Below, in pieces: positions 1 to 8,805 of a stretch of 64,000 bases of DNA. A model generated the notes under the pieces. That model was not told the DNA's origin. It did no database searches and saw only the letters and a program-made list of their open reading frames with translations. Positions within the stretch are counted from its first letter, which is position 1, and each line of letters begins with the position of its first letter. Origin of the DNA: Salaquimonas sp. (GTDB taxonomy: Bacteria > Pseudomonadota > Alphaproteobacteria > Rhizobiales > Rhizobiaceae); contig JAJDOK010000045.1 of NCBI GenBank assembly GCA_022340185.1, positions 49,507 through 113,506 on the forward strand, written 5' to 3'. Position numbers and translations under genes: made by a program.

Positions 1-128
1 GGCTTGCCCGACTGCAATTCGGCCCGCGTCAGGCCGTAATTAAGGTAGCGCTCCAGATAGAGCGCCGTCATTTCCGGGTCGTCGGGATTGTCGAACCACA
101 GGCGCGAACGCAATTTCCTGTTTGTCAT
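1..128 (-). CDS. IlvD/Edd-family sugar-acid dehydratase, N-terminal fragment
   Basis: Only the first 42 codons lie in the window; the rest runs off the left edge. The protein begins [17 protein letters not shown] and continues with an [17 protein letters not shown] stretch, the recognisable N-terminus of IlvD/Edd dehydratases acting on sugar acids such as L-arabinonate. These Fe-S enzymes remove water from an aldonate to give a 2-keto-3-deoxy acid. It starts six bases after the stop of the DenD-like gene and shares its strand, so it is probably the last known member of an operon with that gene and the upstream SDR. The exact substrate cannot be told from this fragment. Confidence 0.8.
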   Translation of the reverse strand, partial: MTNRKLRSRLWFDNPDDPEMTALYLERYLNYGLTRAELQSGK

Positions 129-134
129 GGCAGG

Positions 135-1148
135 TCAGGACCTTTCTCGATCTGCGACGGCCGTCGCGGAAAATGCCCGCCCGCCGTCCAGATCCTCTTC
201 GATGTAGATACGGATGATGTCGCGGAAATCCGTTTCCGCCTTGAAACCGAGTTCGGTCGCCCGCCTGGCTTCAAAGTTCTCCGGCCAGTTCTTCACAATG
301 GCCATGATTTCCTCGTCCGGCTGGCGGCGGATCAATTTCACCGCATCCTCGCCGGCAATTTCGCGCAGCGCCTCGATCTGTTCGGCCACCGTGCAGGAAA
401 GCCCCGGCATGGTGAGCGCACGGCGCTCCTTCAACAACGACGTGTCGAGACTGGCGGCATGCGTCAGGAAGCCGGCCGCCGCACGTGGCGAGGCGTGCCA
501 GTGGCGTACCGTGTCGGGTACCGGCAGGATCGCTTCCTTGCCGTTCAGCGGCTCGCGAATGATGCCCGAAAAGAACGAGGACGCCGCCAGATTGGCCTTG
601 CCCGGCCGAACGCAGACCGTCGGCAGGCGGATCGAAATGCCGTCGATGAAGCCCTTGCGGCTGTAGTCGCCGATCAGCAATTCGTTGATAGCCTTTTGCG
701 CACCATAGGAGGTGAGCGGTGTAGTGAAGAAATCGTCGGGGATGGCCTCGGGAAATGGCGCGCCGAAAACGGCGATGGATGACGAAAAGACGAGCCGTGG
801 TCGATAGCCGGTGCCAGCCGTCCGCAGCGCCTCGAGCAGGTGCCACATGCCGCGCGTATTGACGTCCCAGCCCTTGTCGAAATCACGCTCGGCTTCACCC
901 GAGACGATGGAAGCAAGATGAAAGATGACGTCGGGTTTGAGCACCGCCACCCGCTCCGTCTCGCTTTGCTGCGAGATGTCGCCCGTCAGCGTGGTGATGG
1001 GGAAACCGGCTTCAGGTGTGTCCGGCGACACGATGTCGTGCAGCACCAGTTCGCTGATCGGTTTTCCGGCGAGCATTCCGTCCTTCGCCAGCCTGCCCGC
1101 AAGCTTCTGGCCGACCATGCCGCCGCCGCCGATAATCAGGACACGCAT
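135..1148 (-). CDS. NAD-dependent epimerase/dehydratase, DenD-like (D-erythronate dehydrogenase family)
   Basis: A 337-residue extended SDR. It has an N-terminal Rossmann motif (IGGGGMVGQ), a serine-rich active-site strand (SSSIAVFG) and the catalytic YGAQK tyrosine-lysine pair. The overall sequence resembles the DenD group, which oxidises four-carbon and related sugar acids with NAD. I start it at the ATG giving MRVLIIGGGG; the reading frame stays open further upstream, but that part overlaps the preceding SDR gene and encodes nothing meaningful. It lies between the SDR and dehydratase genes, consistent with a sugar-acid catabolic operon. The substrate is inferred from family resemblance only. 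Confidence 0.8.
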   Translation of the reverse strand: MRVLIIGGGGMVGQKLAGRLAKDGMLAGKPISELVLHDIVSPDTPEAGFPITTLTGDISQQSETERVAVLKPDVIFHLASIVSGEAERDFDKGWDVNTRGMWHLLEALRTAGTGYRPRLVFSSSIAVFGAPFPEAIPDDFFTTPLTSYGAQKAINELLIGDYSRKGFIDGISIRLPTVCVRPGKANLAASSFFSGIIREPLNGKEAILPVPDTVRHWHASPRAAAGFLTHAASLDTSLLKERRALTMPGLSCTVAEQIEALREIAGEDAVKLIRRQPDEEIMAIVKNWPENFEARRATELGFKAETDFRDIIRIYIEEDLDGGRAFSATAVADRERS

Positions 1149-1162
1149 TTTCCCTCGCCCCC

Positions 1163-1900
1163 TCAGCTCGACCAGCCGCCGTCGATCACGTGGATCTGGC
1201 CGGTCGTGAATGCGCTTTCCTCGGAAGCGAGATAGACGGTGAGCGCGGCGATTTCTTCTGCAGTTGCGAGCCTTCCCATCGGCTGACGCGCGACGAAGGC
1301 CTTCATCGCCGCCTCGTAATCGCCCGTCGCGCTCAGGCGCGCGTGCAGCGAAGGCGTCTCGACCGTGCCGGGACAGATCGCATTGCAGCGTATGCCCTTG
1401 GTGACGAAATCCTTGGCGACCGACTTGGTCAGCCCGATCACCGCCGCCTTGGTCGTGCCGTAGATGAAACGGTTGGGCGCGCCGACCACGCTGGAGGCGA
1501 CCGACGACATGTTGACGATCGAACCGCCGCCACGCTCGAGCATGCCCGGCAGCGCGGCGCGGATGGTACGGAACATCGAATGCACATTGAGGTCGAAGGC
1601 GAATTCCCACTCCTCGTCGCTGGCGGCGAGAATGGTCCCGTTGTGGACGAAGCCGGCGCAATTGAACAGGATATCCGGCTCGGCACGCCCCACGCCCTTG
1701 CGCACCGATTCGTCACTGGTCGCATCAAGCACAAAAGCTTCAATTCCCTTCATGCCGTCGAATTCGGCAAGCGCCGCCTCGTTGACATCGGTGGCGAAGA
1801 CCGATGCCCCTTCGCGCGCGAACGCAAGCGCCGTCGCCTTGCCTATACCCTGCCCGGCGGCGGTGATCAGCGCGCGTTTTCCTGTCAGCCTTGCCGTCAT
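1163..1900 (-). CDS. Short-chain dehydrogenase, 2-keto-3-deoxy-L-fuconate dehydrogenase-like
   Basis: A 245-residue classical SDR. It shows the cofactor motif ITAAGQGIG, the NMSS serine strand, the catalytic YGTTK and the usual GGW C-terminal end. Family resemblance points to oxidation of the C4 hydroxyl of a 2-keto-3-deoxy sugar acid. Its partner, the divergent FAH-family hydrolase at 2125, would cleave the resulting 2,4-diketo acid. The chosen start (MTARLTGK) has GGGAGG just before it; an in-frame extension to 2104 is open but carries no conserved sequence and crosses the regulatory region. First gene of the leftward operon, with a LacI-type palindrome about 50 bp upstream. Confidence 0.82.
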   Translation of the reverse strand: MTARLTGKRALITAAGQGIGKATALAFAREGASVFATDVNEAALAEFDGMKGIEAFVLDATSDESVRKGVGRAEPDILFNCAGFVHNGTILAASDEEWEFAFDLNVHSMFRTIRAALPGMLERGGGSIVNMSSVASSVVGAPNRFIYGTTKAAVIGLTKSVAKDFVTKGIRCNAICPGTVETPSLHARLSATGDYEAAMKAFVARQPMGRLATAEEIAALTVYLASEESAFTTGQIHVIDGGWSS

Positions 1901-1947
1901 GCCTCCCAGCTTTCCCCCAATGGATTTCCAGCATCTGCCCTGGTTCT

Positions 1948-1961
1948 TGTTAGCGCTATCA
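1948..1961. promoter_or_regulatory. LacI-type operator between the divergent SDR and FAH-hydrolase genes
   Basis: The sequence TGTTAGCGCTATCA is a near-perfect palindrome with centre AGCGCT, typical of LacI/GalR-family operators. It lies 47 bp upstream of the SDR start and 163 bp upstream of the hydrolase start. Similar palindromes occur at 20547, 20685 and 26806, beside the ABC transporter and the LacI regulator gene, so this site is probably bound by that LacI protein. Confidence 0.65.
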
Positions 1962-2124
1962 ATTAACCGGTTTTTCTTGCTTCCGCCAGCCATGTGCAGC
2001 AAAACGCAGTGCAAGCGTGAAAACCGTCCTGCCGCTGGCAGGTTGGCAAACACCACTGGACGCAATAGCTTGGTCGGTGACGGCGACGCCAGTCCAATCA
2101 TCAAGGAACTCAGGAGAAACGCCC

Positions 2125-2967
2125 GTGAAATTGCTGCGCTTTGGCCCGCCGGGCCGTGAAAAGCCCGGAATGCTCGATGCCGCCGGTGCCATTCGCGACC
2201 TTTCCGCGCATCTGGACCAACTCGACGGTTCGGCGCTTTCTAACGAATCGCTGGCACGGCTACGCGCCGTCGACCCGTCGAGCCTGCCGCTTGCCCCCGC
2301 CGGCAGCCGCGTCGGCCCCTGCGTCGCCAATATCGGAAAGTTCATGTGCATCGGGCTGAACTATTCCGACCATGCCGCCGAGACCGGCGCCGCCATTCCC
2401 GAACATCCCATCCTGTTCATGAAGGCCAATTCGGCGATTGTCGGTCCCGACGACGACGTCGAACTTCCGCGCGGCTCGACCTCGACGGATTGGGAAGTCG
2501 AACTGGGCGTGGTGATCGGCACGAAGGCCAAATATGTCAGCGCCGCCGATGCGCTCGATTATGTCGCGGGCTATTGCGTCGTCAACGATGTCTCCGAACG
2601 CCGTTTTCAAACCCAGCTCACCGGTCAATGGACCAAGGGCAAGTCCTGCGACACCTTCGGCCCGACCGGCCCCTGGCTGGTCACCAAGGACGAGGTCCCC
2701 GATCCCCAGGCGCTCGGCATGTGGCTCGATGTCAATGGCAAGCGCTGCCAGTCCGGTACAACCTCCACCATGATCTTCACCGTCGCGCAGATCATCGAGC
2801 ATCTGTCCACGCTGTTCACGCTTTATCCCGGAGACGTCATTTCCACCGGCACGCCGCCGGGCGTTGGCATGGGCATGAAACCGCCCGTCTATCTGAAGGC
2901 CGGCGATGTGATGGAACTCGGCATCGACGGCCTTGGCAGCCAGCGTCAGACCGTCGTCCAGGGTTGA
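2125..2967 (+). CDS. Fumarylacetoacetate hydrolase (FAH)-family protein, 2,4-diketo-3-deoxy sugar acid hydrolase-like
   Basis: A 280-residue FAH-family enzyme. The C-terminal catalytic fold starts near residue 70 (FMCIGLNYSDHA) and includes the DWEVELGVVIG and NDVSERRFQ metal-site segments and the STGTPPGVGMG motif near the end. Such proteins hydrolyse a C-C bond in 2,4-diketo acids, releasing pyruvate plus a hydroxy acid. I use the GTG at 2125 because it follows AGGAG at an 8-base spacing and begins VKLLRF; the frame is open upstream without conserved sequence. It is divergent from the SDR gene with a shared operator, and the 2-hydroxyacid dehydrogenase follows by 6 bp. Confidence 0.85.
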   Translation: MKLLRFGPPGREKPGMLDAAGAIRDLSAHLDQLDGSALSNESLARLRAVDPSSLPLAPAGSRVGPCVANIGKFMCIGLNYSDHAAETGAAIPEHPILFMKANSAIVGPDDDVELPRGSTSTDWEVELGVVIGTKAKYVSAADALDYVAGYCVVNDVSERRFQTQLTGQWTKGKSCDTFGPTGPWLVTKDEVPDPQALGMWLDVNGKRCQSGTTSTMIFTVAQIIEHLSTLFTLYPGDVISTGTPPGVGMGMKPPVYLKAGDVMELGIDGLGSQRQTVVQG

Positions 2968-2973
2968 ACTGCA

Positions 2974-3939
2974 ATGGCCCGCGAACGATTGCTCGACTAT
3001 GGCGGCCTGGATAATGAGGCGAAGGCCGGGCTCGCACGCCATTTCGAGGTCTACGAATGGCCCGGCGAGGAAGGCAAGGAAGCCTTTCTCGCCAAAATCG
3101 GCCCGTCGATATCGGGTGCCGCGGCGGGAGGCGATGTCGGCCTGCCGAATGCCGTGATCGACCGCTTGCCCGGCCTACGCATCATTGCCAGCCTCGGCGT
3201 CGGCTACGACCGCATCGACACGAGCCACGCTATTTCGCGCGGCATCATGGTCACCCACACGCCGGATGTTCTCAACGACGACGTCGCCAATCTGGCGATC
3301 GCGCACATGCTCGCCGCGACCCGAAGGGTCGTCCGTTTCGATCGCTTTGTCAGGGAAGGCCGCTGGGCCGGCGGCGAATACCGCCCGCTGACCCACGGCA
3401 TCGCCGGCAAGACGGTAGGAATGGTCGGCCTCGGCCGCATCGGAAGGGAAATCGTTCGCAAGCTTGCGGTGTTCGGCTGTGACATCGTCTACCACACCCG
3501 CAATCCGCGCCAGGACGTCGCCTTGCGCCATTATCCCGACCTCGTCGTGATGGCTGGCGATTGCGACATCCTGTTCGTTGCCCTGCCGGGCGGCGAGGCC
3601 ACGACCGGCCTGGTCGACCGGCACGTCATCGAGGCGCTTGGCCCCGAAGGCACGCTGATCAGCATCGGCCGGGGCTCGGCCGTCAACGAACCGGAACTGG
3701 TAAAAGCGCTTGCCGATGGACGGCTGGGTGCCGCCGGCCTCGACGTATTTTCAAACGAGCCCAACGTGCCGCCGGAACTGTTTTCGATGGACAATGTCGT
3801 GTTGACACCCCATCTCGGCAGCGCGACCGTCGAGACGCGCAAGGCGATGGCCGGGCTGGCCGTAGACAATCTCGTCTCCTTTCTCGAGCACGGAAAGGCG
3901 ATCACGCCGGTTCCCGAATGCAGGCACTTGCAGGCATAG
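2974..3939 (+). CDS. D-isomer-specific 2-hydroxyacid dehydrogenase (glyoxylate/hydroxypyruvate reductase type)
   Basis: A 321-residue NAD(P)-dependent dehydrogenase. The substrate-binding half carries SLGVGYDRID and the nucleotide-binding half GMVGLGRIGREIV. The catalytic set is visible as the arginine in ISIGRGS, the glutamate in DVFSNEP and the histidine in TPHLGSAT. It would interconvert a short 2-keto acid (glyoxylate, hydroxypyruvate or similar) and its D-hydroxy acid. Six bases separate it from the FAH hydrolase, so it may handle the hydroxy acid made by that pathway. Its last 22 bases overlap the start of dxr. Confidence 0.85.
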   Translation: MARERLLDYGGLDNEAKAGLARHFEVYEWPGEEGKEAFLAKIGPSISGAAAGGDVGLPNAVIDRLPGLRIIASLGVGYDRIDTSHAISRGIMVTHTPDVLNDDVANLAIAHMLAATRRVVRFDRFVREGRWAGGEYRPLTHGIAGKTVGMVGLGRIGREIVRKLAVFGCDIVYHTRNPRQDVALRHYPDLVVMAGDCDILFVALPGGEATTGLVDRHVIEALGPEGTLISIGRGSAVNEPELVKALADGRLGAAGLDVFSNEPNVPPELFSMDNVVLTPHLGSATVETRKAMAGLAVDNLVSFLEHGKAITPVPECRHLQA

Positions 3940-5129
3940 ACGACAGTGAGGAGCTATCCTCGGTTAGCGGCCCGCGTCGTGTCACGGTGTTGGGCGCGAC
4001 CGGTTCGATCGGCCGCAATACGCTCGACGTGATCCGCCATTTTTCCGCTCGCGAGGATTTCCGCGTCGTCGCATTGACCGGCATGGCCAATGTCGAACTG
4101 CTGGCCGCCCAGGCGATCGAGTTCGGCGCGGAGATCGCCGTCACCGCCGATGAGGAAAAATATCACGCGCTCAAGGCTGCCCTCGCCGGCACCGGTATCG
4201 AGGTGGCCGCAGGTTCCCTGGCGCTGGAAGAGGCCGCATCGAGGCCGTCCGACTGGGTGATGGCCGGCATTGTCGGCATCGCCGGCCTTGCGCCCACCCT
4301 GGCCGCAGCGCGTGCCGGCGGCACCATTGCGCTCGCCAACAAGGAGTGCCTGGTTTCCGCCGGCGACTTGTTCCTTGCCGAATGCGCTTCCTCGGGCAGC
4401 GCCGTGCTGCCCGTCGACAGCGAACACAACGCCATCTTCCAGGTTCTGGAACAGAATCAGCGCCACGCGGTCGAGCGCATCATCCTGACCGCTTCGGGCG
4501 GCCCCTTCCGCGACTGGCCGATGGCCAGGATGGCCGATGTCACGCCGCAAAGCGCAGCCGCCCACCCCAACTGGTCGATGGGCATGAAAATCTCCATCGA
4601 CAGTGCCACCATGTTCAACAAGGCGCTCGAAATGATCGAGGCACGCCACCTCTTCGCCGTGGAACCCGGGCAGATCGAGGTCGTCATCCACCCCCAGTCG
4701 GTGATCCATTCCATGGTCGGCTATGCCGACGGTTCGGTGCTGGCCCAGATGGGCAGCCCCGACATGCGTACCGCGATCGGCTTCGCACTGGCCTGGCCGC
4801 GCCGCGCCCATGTGCCGGTGGAACGCCTCGATTTCGCGAAGCTTTCCCGTCTCGACTTCGAGGCGCCCGACGAGCAGCGCTTTCCCGCGCTGCGCCTCGC
4901 CCGCGAGGCGATGACTGCCGGCGGCCTTGCCGGCGCCATCCTCAACGGCGCCAAGGAAGCGGCACTCGATGCCTTCATCGAGGGGAAAATCGGCTTTCTG
5001 GATATCGCCCGCGCCGTCGAGGATACACTCGACCACCTCGGTCCCGGCGAAGAGCCCGATACGCTGGAGGCCGTCTTCGAGGCCGACCGCTCGGCCCGCG
5101 AAACGGCACTGAAGCTGATGGTGGCGTGA
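3918..5129 (+). CDS. dxr: 1-deoxy-D-xylulose 5-phosphate reductoisomerase
   Basis: A 403-residue enzyme of the non-mevalonate isoprenoid pathway. It converts DXP to 2-C-methyl-D-erythritol 4-phosphate with NADPH and a divalent metal. It shows the NADPH motif GATGSIGRN, the LANKECLVSAG segment, the metal ligands in PVDSEHNAIFQ, SASGGPF-type loop residues (TASGGPF), and the HPNWSMGMKISIDSATMFNK active-site stretch with the second metal glutamate in ALEMIEA. All key residues are present, so it should be active. The start overlaps the preceding gene by 22 bp. Its neighbours are sugar-acid genes rather than the common uppS-cdsA-dxr-rseP block, so it may be a second copy. Confidence 0.93.
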   Translation: MQALAGIDDSEELSSVSGPRRVTVLGATGSIGRNTLDVIRHFSAREDFRVVALTGMANVELLAAQAIEFGAEIAVTADEEKYHALKAALAGTGIEVAAGSLALEEAASRPSDWVMAGIVGIAGLAPTLAAARAGGTIALANKECLVSAGDLFLAECASSGSAVLPVDSEHNAIFQVLEQNQRHAVERIILTASGGPFRDWPMARMADVTPQSAAAHPNWSMGMKISIDSATMFNKALEMIEARHLFAVEPGQIEVVIHPQSVIHSMVGYADGSVLAQMGSPDMRTAIGFALAWPRRAHVPVERLDFAKLSRLDFEAPDEQRFPALRLAREAMTAGGLAGAILNGAKEAALDAFIEGKIGFLDIARAVEDTLDHLGPGEEPDTLEAVFEADRSARETALKLMVA

Positions 5130-5159
5130 TGATGCGGAGAGGCCAATTGCCCGGCGCTT

Positions 5160-5645
5160 CTAATCAGCCATCTGAATGAGATATTTCGCGGTCAGATAGG
5201 TTTCGTCCGCCACGGCATCGCGCACGACGAAGGGCCGCAAATCCACTTTGCCGATCGTGGCCAGCGGCAACCAGTGCTGGGTCAGATGCGGCTCTCGGCT
5301 GGAGACATCGCGACGGTCCAACTCCACCAGAAAGTAGTGTTCCGCCTGCTGAATGAGATTGCCGTTGTGGCGGATATGGTTTTCAACGCAGAAGAGGTAG
5401 CGCGCTTCGATCAGGCGGGCGTTCATCTCCTCCTCGAATTCCTTGCGCAGTCGCGTCTCGAAAGTATCGCCCAATTCATATTCGCCGCCGATAAAGGCAA
5501 AGCACGAGGACGGATCGTCGGCCGGTTGCTGAACGAGGATCGCTCCGTCATGGACGACGATACCAGCCACCCTGATCCTGGGTATCCGGTGCGAGGCGAC
5601 CACCCGGAAGAATTGATCCTCAGTGAGCGACACCGCGTCCTCCAT
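5160..5645 (-). CDS. Nudix-like hydrolase domain protein
   Basis: A 161-residue protein with a Nudix fold signature, RVAGIVVHDGAILVQ followed by a Nudix-box-like segment GGEYELGDTFETRLRKEFEEE. The box departs from the consensus: aspartate replaces the first conserved glutamate and lysine replaces the arginine, while the EEE metal-binding cluster is kept. Nudix enzymes cleave nucleoside diphosphate-linked compounds; activity and substrate here are uncertain. It ends 31 bp from the convergent dxr stop and stands upstream of hemA's end on the same strand, with no functional link I can see. Confidence 0.7.
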   Translation of the reverse strand: MEDAVSLTEDQFFRVVASHRIPRIRVAGIVVHDGAILVQQPADDPSSCFAFIGGEYELGDTFETRLRKEFEEEMNARLIEARYLFCVENHIRHNGNLIQQAEHYFLVELDRRDVSSREPHLTQHWLPLATIGKVDLRPFVVRDAVADETYLTAKYLIQMAD

Positions 5646-5720
5646 GGTCGGCTTTTGCCGAACGCGTGGCCAAGACCCGCGCTTTCCGGGACTTCGAAAC
5701 GGTCCGAGTGGGAAATCTTG

Positions 5721-7004
5721 CTAAGCCACGCTCCGCGCCAGCGCGCACTGGCTCCACAGATCCGACAGCGCGCCGACCAGATGGGCGATGTCGTCGTCGG
5801 TATGGAATGGCGTTGGCGTGATGCGCAGCCGCTCGGTCTTGCGGTCCACTGTCGGGTAATTGATTGGCTGGACATAGATGCCGCAATTGTCGAGCAGCAG
5901 GTCGGAAATCCACTTGCACTTGGCGGCATTGCCGACCATCACCGGCACGATGTGGCTCGGATTGACCATGTGCGGGATGCCGGCCCGGTCGAGCCCGGCG
6001 CGCACCTTGGCAACTGCCTCGCGCTGACCGATGCGCTCAGCATCGCTTTCCTTCAGATGCCTGATCGAGGCGATCGCACCCGCGGCAAGCGCCGGTGGCA
6101 GTGCGGTGGTGAAGATGAAGCCGGAAGCGAATGAACGAACGAAATCGCACAGCGCCGCCGAACCGGTGATGTAGCCGCCCATCACGCCGAAGGCCTTGCC
6201 GAGCGTACCCTCGATGATGGTCAGACGGTCCATTAGCCCTTCGCGCTCGGCGACACCGCCGCCGCGCGGGCCGTACATGCCCACCGCATGGACTTCGTCG
6301 AGATAGGTCATTGCCCCGTGCTTTTCGGCGACACCGAGAATTTCGGCGATCGGCGCGATGTCGCCGTCCATCGAATAGACCGATTCGAAAGCGACCAGCT
6401 TCGGCACGTCGGGGCCGAATTCGGATAGCTTGCGGTCCAGATCGGAAGGGTCATTGTGCCTGAAGATGCGTTTTTCCGCCCGGCTGTGGCGAATGCCCTC
6501 GATCATCGAGGCGTGGTTCTTTTCGTCCGAAAAGATCACCAGTCCCGGAATGTTGGCGCCCAGCGTGCCGAGCGTTGCCCAGTTCGAGACATAGCCGGAA
6601 GTGAAGATCAGCGCGGCTTCCTTGCCGTGCAGGTCGGCCAGTTCCCTTTCCAGCAGGACGTGGAAATGATTGGTGCCGGATATGTTGCGCGTGCCGCCGG
6701 CGCCGGTGCCGCTGCGGTCAATCGCATCGTGCATGGCGGCAATGACCTTCGGGTGCTGGCCCATGCCGAGATAGTCGTTGGAGCACCACACCGTAACGTC
6801 CTGTGGCCCGTTCGCGGTGTAGCGCACGGCTTTCGGGAAGGCGCCTGCCCTTCGCTCCAGGTCGGCGAAAACGCGGTAGCGGCCCTCTTCGTGCAATCCG
6901 GCCAGCTTTTCCTTGAAGAAAGCCTCGTACTGCATCGGCTTGGCGGTTTGCTTTTCGCTTTTCGGCCCGGTCTCGACCAGTCCCAGCTTTGCCTTCTGCT
7001 TCAT
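5721..7004 (-). CDS. hemA: 5-aminolevulinate synthase
   Basis: About 427 residues. This PLP enzyme condenses glycine and succinyl-CoA to 5-aminolevulinate, the first step of heme synthesis by the C4 route of alphaproteobacteria. It shows the conserved core from [11 protein letters not shown] through [13 protein letters not shown], the [12 protein letters not shown] strand and the PLP lysine in [15 protein letters not shown] choose the ATG at 7004 (MKQKAKLG) because GGGAAGG precedes it; a later start at 6935 (MQYEAFF, the usual family N-terminus) and an earlier one at 7034 are possible. A FNR/FixK box lies 134 bp upstream, fitting oxygen control of heme synthesis. Confidence 0.95.
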   Translation of the reverse strand: MKQKAKLGLVETGPKSEKQTAKPMQYEAFFKEKLAGLHEEGRYRVFADLERRAGAFPKAVRYTANGPQDVTVWCSNDYLGMGQHPKVIAAMHDAIDRSGTGAGGTRNISGTNHFHVLLERELADLHGKEAALIFTSGYVSNWATLGTLGANIPGLVIFSDEKNHASMIEGIRHSRAEKRIFRHNDPSDLDRKLSEFGPDVPKLVAFESVYSMDGDIAPIAEILGVAEKHGAMTYLDEVHAVGMYGPRGGGVAEREGLMDRLTIIEGTLGKAFGVMGGYITGSAALCDFVRSFASGFIFTTALPPALAAGAIASIRHLKESDAERIGQREAVAKVRAGLDRAGIPHMVNPSHIVPVMVGNAAKCKWISDLLLDNCGIYVQPINYPTVDRKTERLRITPTPFHTDDDIAHLVGALSDLWSQCALARSVA

Positions 7005-7033
7005 TACACCTTCCCTAGCTTCCCCGTCAGACA

Positions 7034-7051
7034 TATTCACTTTTTTGAATA
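7034..7051. promoter_or_regulatory. Inverted repeat TATTCA-N6-TGAATA just upstream of hemA
   Basis: Two perfect 6-base arms (TATTCA and TGAATA) flank six bases, 30 to 47 bp before the chosen hemA start. The size and symmetry fit a dimeric regulator site, but I do not recognise the protein. It would lie inside the gene if the 7034 start were used. Confidence 0.4.
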
Positions 7052-7137
7052 AGTCTGCATCTGGCGCTCGGTAATGCAACCCTTTTTCAGGTCTGCCTCA
7101 CTGTTTTGCCTTCTATCCTGGGTTCAGTAAAGCCGAT

Positions 7138-7151
7138 TTGAGCCAGATCAA
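7138..7151. promoter_or_regulatory. FNR/FixK-type box upstream of hemA
   Basis: TTGAGCCAGATCAA matches the TTGA-N6-TCAA consensus bound by FNR, FixK and FnrL activators. It sits 134 bp upstream of hemA and 125 bp upstream of the divergent cyclase gene. hemA genes of several alphaproteobacteria are known FNR-family targets, which favours hemA. Confidence 0.65.
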
Positions 7152-7177
7152 CCGTGCAGATCGTCACATGCCGGTTT

Positions 7178-7193
7178 TTCACACCTACGTGAA
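7178..7193. promoter_or_regulatory. Inverted repeat TTCAC-N6-GTGAA upstream of the cyclase gene
   Basis: Perfect 5-base arms in the hemA/cyclase intergenic region, 83 bp before the cyclase start. It looks like a possible operator; no regulator can be assigned. Confidence 0.3.
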
Positions 7194-7275
7194 GGACTAG
7201 TCTCGAATTCAAGGGAATCGCCGGCGACGCCTTATATCAGCGGGATCGAAGGGCAATTCACCGCGGGAGAGACAG

Positions 7276-8685
7276 ATGAATCCTTGGTTGAACGCCCTGG
7301 GCCTGCAGAGACTGGTTACCTTCGTCCAGTTCGGACGCCGCACGCGCGAGCACGAGCAGGAGCGCGCCAAGGCCAACAGGCATTTGATGCTGGCGCTCGA
7401 AGAGGAAAAGCACTTCGGCAAGACCTTCGCCGCCTGGCTGCGCACGATCGCGCTTGTCGCAGTCGCCATCTTGCTGCCCTTCACCAATCCGCGCCTCGAG
7501 GTCGTCTATTACGAAGTCCTGCTGCTCGTCTTTTTCGTCATCGGCTGGGCGCAGCTGCGCCTTGCCCAAGTCGGGCAGTCGCGCTCGGAATTGCTGCTCA
7601 TCTTTGCCGATCTCGTGCTTCTCGCCATCGTGCTTCTTGTGCCAAATCCCTTCAGCCATGACACTTGGCCGACCGCGATGCAGTACCGCATCGACGGTTT
7701 CATGTATTTTTTCGTGTTCCTGGCGCTCGGCACGCTCGCCTATAGCTGGCGCACGGTGCTGGCCATCACAACCTGGACTGCCGGCATCTGGCTGGTCGGT
7801 CTGGTCGCCATCCACTTTTTCGGTCTGCGCATGCCTGAATTGTCAGCTGCCGTCGCCAATGCGTTGAACGGATGGGCCCGTATTTTCGAAACGATCGATC
7901 CCAACGCCACCAATGTCCCGCTGCGCGTGCAGGAGATCATTGTCCTGCTCATCGTCGGCACGGTACTCGCGCTGAAATCCTGGCGAGCCAATCAGCTCCT
8001 GATGCGGCAGGCAGAACTCGCCGCCGAACGCACCAATCTGTCCCGCTACTTCCCTCCATCCATGGTCGAGGAACTGGCAAGCCGCGACAATCCGCTGGCC
8101 GAAGTGCGTTCCCAGGAGGTCGCGGTCCTGTTCGCCGATATCGTCGGTTTCACCCGCATTGCCGAGAAACTGCCGCCCGACCGCACCATCACCCTTCTGC
8201 GCGACTATCATGCGGTCCTGGCCGATATCGTGTTCCACAATGGCGGTACGCTCGACAAGTTCCTGGGCGACGGCATCATGGCGACCTTCGGCACACCGCA
8301 GACCGCGCCCGACGATGCCGACCGCGCGCTGAAGGCAGCGCGCGAAATCGTTGTAGCGACCGACCGCTGGAATGCGGAAAAGACGAAGGAAGGTCTTCCC
8401 CCGTTTCCCATATCCGTCGGCGTGCATTTCGGACCGGTTGTCCTGGGTGACATCGGCTCGCTCGACCGGCTCGAATTCGCCACGCTGGGCGACACCGTCA
8501 ATGTCGCCAGCCGCCTGGAGGGCGCATCCCGCGAGCTTGGCTGCCGTGTCGTCGTGTCGGATTCGGTGGTCAGGCAGATCGCCGCCCACCATGCCGGCGA
8601 AAAGGTGCCGGATGACGGTTTTGCCCGCCATGACGGCTTGCGGCTTCGCGGCCGCGACAAACCAATCGATGTTTGGACGGCCTGA
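7276..8685 (+). CDS. Membrane-anchored class III adenylate/guanylate cyclase
   Basis: A 469-residue protein. The first about 240 residues hold a cytoplasmic lead-in and roughly six hydrophobic segments (for example AVAILLPF and ILLVPN regions). The catalytic domain follows from about residue 280: LFADIVGFTRI carries the first metal aspartate, GTLDKFLGDGIMATFG the second metal and substrate region, and LGDTVNVASRLE the transition-state asparagine region. It should make cAMP (cGMP less likely) at the inner membrane. A GGGAGAG ribosome site precedes the ATG. It is divergent from hemA. A second cyclase is at 34191 and a cyclic-nucleotide-binding protein at 55257. Confidence 0.88.
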   Translation: MNPWLNALGLQRLVTFVQFGRRTREHEQERAKANRHLMLALEEEKHFGKTFAAWLRTIALVAVAILLPFTNPRLEVVYYEVLLLVFFVIGWAQLRLAQVGQSRSELLLIFADLVLLAIVLLVPNPFSHDTWPTAMQYRIDGFMYFFVFLALGTLAYSWRTVLAITTWTAGIWLVGLVAIHFFGLRMPELSAAVANALNGWARIFETIDPNATNVPLRVQEIIVLLIVGTVLALKSWRANQLLMRQAELAAERTNLSRYFPPSMVEELASRDNPLAEVRSQEVAVLFADIVGFTRIAEKLPPDRTITLLRDYHAVLADIVFHNGGTLDKFLGDGIMATFGTPQTAPDDADRALKAAREIVVATDRWNAEKTKEGLPPFPISVGVHFGPVVLGDIGSLDRLEFATLGDTVNVASRLEGASRELGCRVVVSDSVVRQIAAHHAGEKVPDDGFARHDGLRLRGRDKPIDVWTA

Positions 8686-8805
8686 TCAGGTTGCGGTCCC
8701 GCCCCGGCCAGCATGGCATCATCGCGGGGCAGTCCCGCGTTGAGGGCAAGCCAGCCATGCGAAATGGCGTGGTCAAATCGTTTTACCTTGAACTATAAGC
8801 GCAAC

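Noticed and set aside
135..1661. A 508-residue minus-strand frame that looks like a fusion reading into the DenD-like protein
   Set aside because: Residues before MRVLIIGG are an Arg-rich out-of-frame reading of the SDR gene; only 135-1148 is coding.
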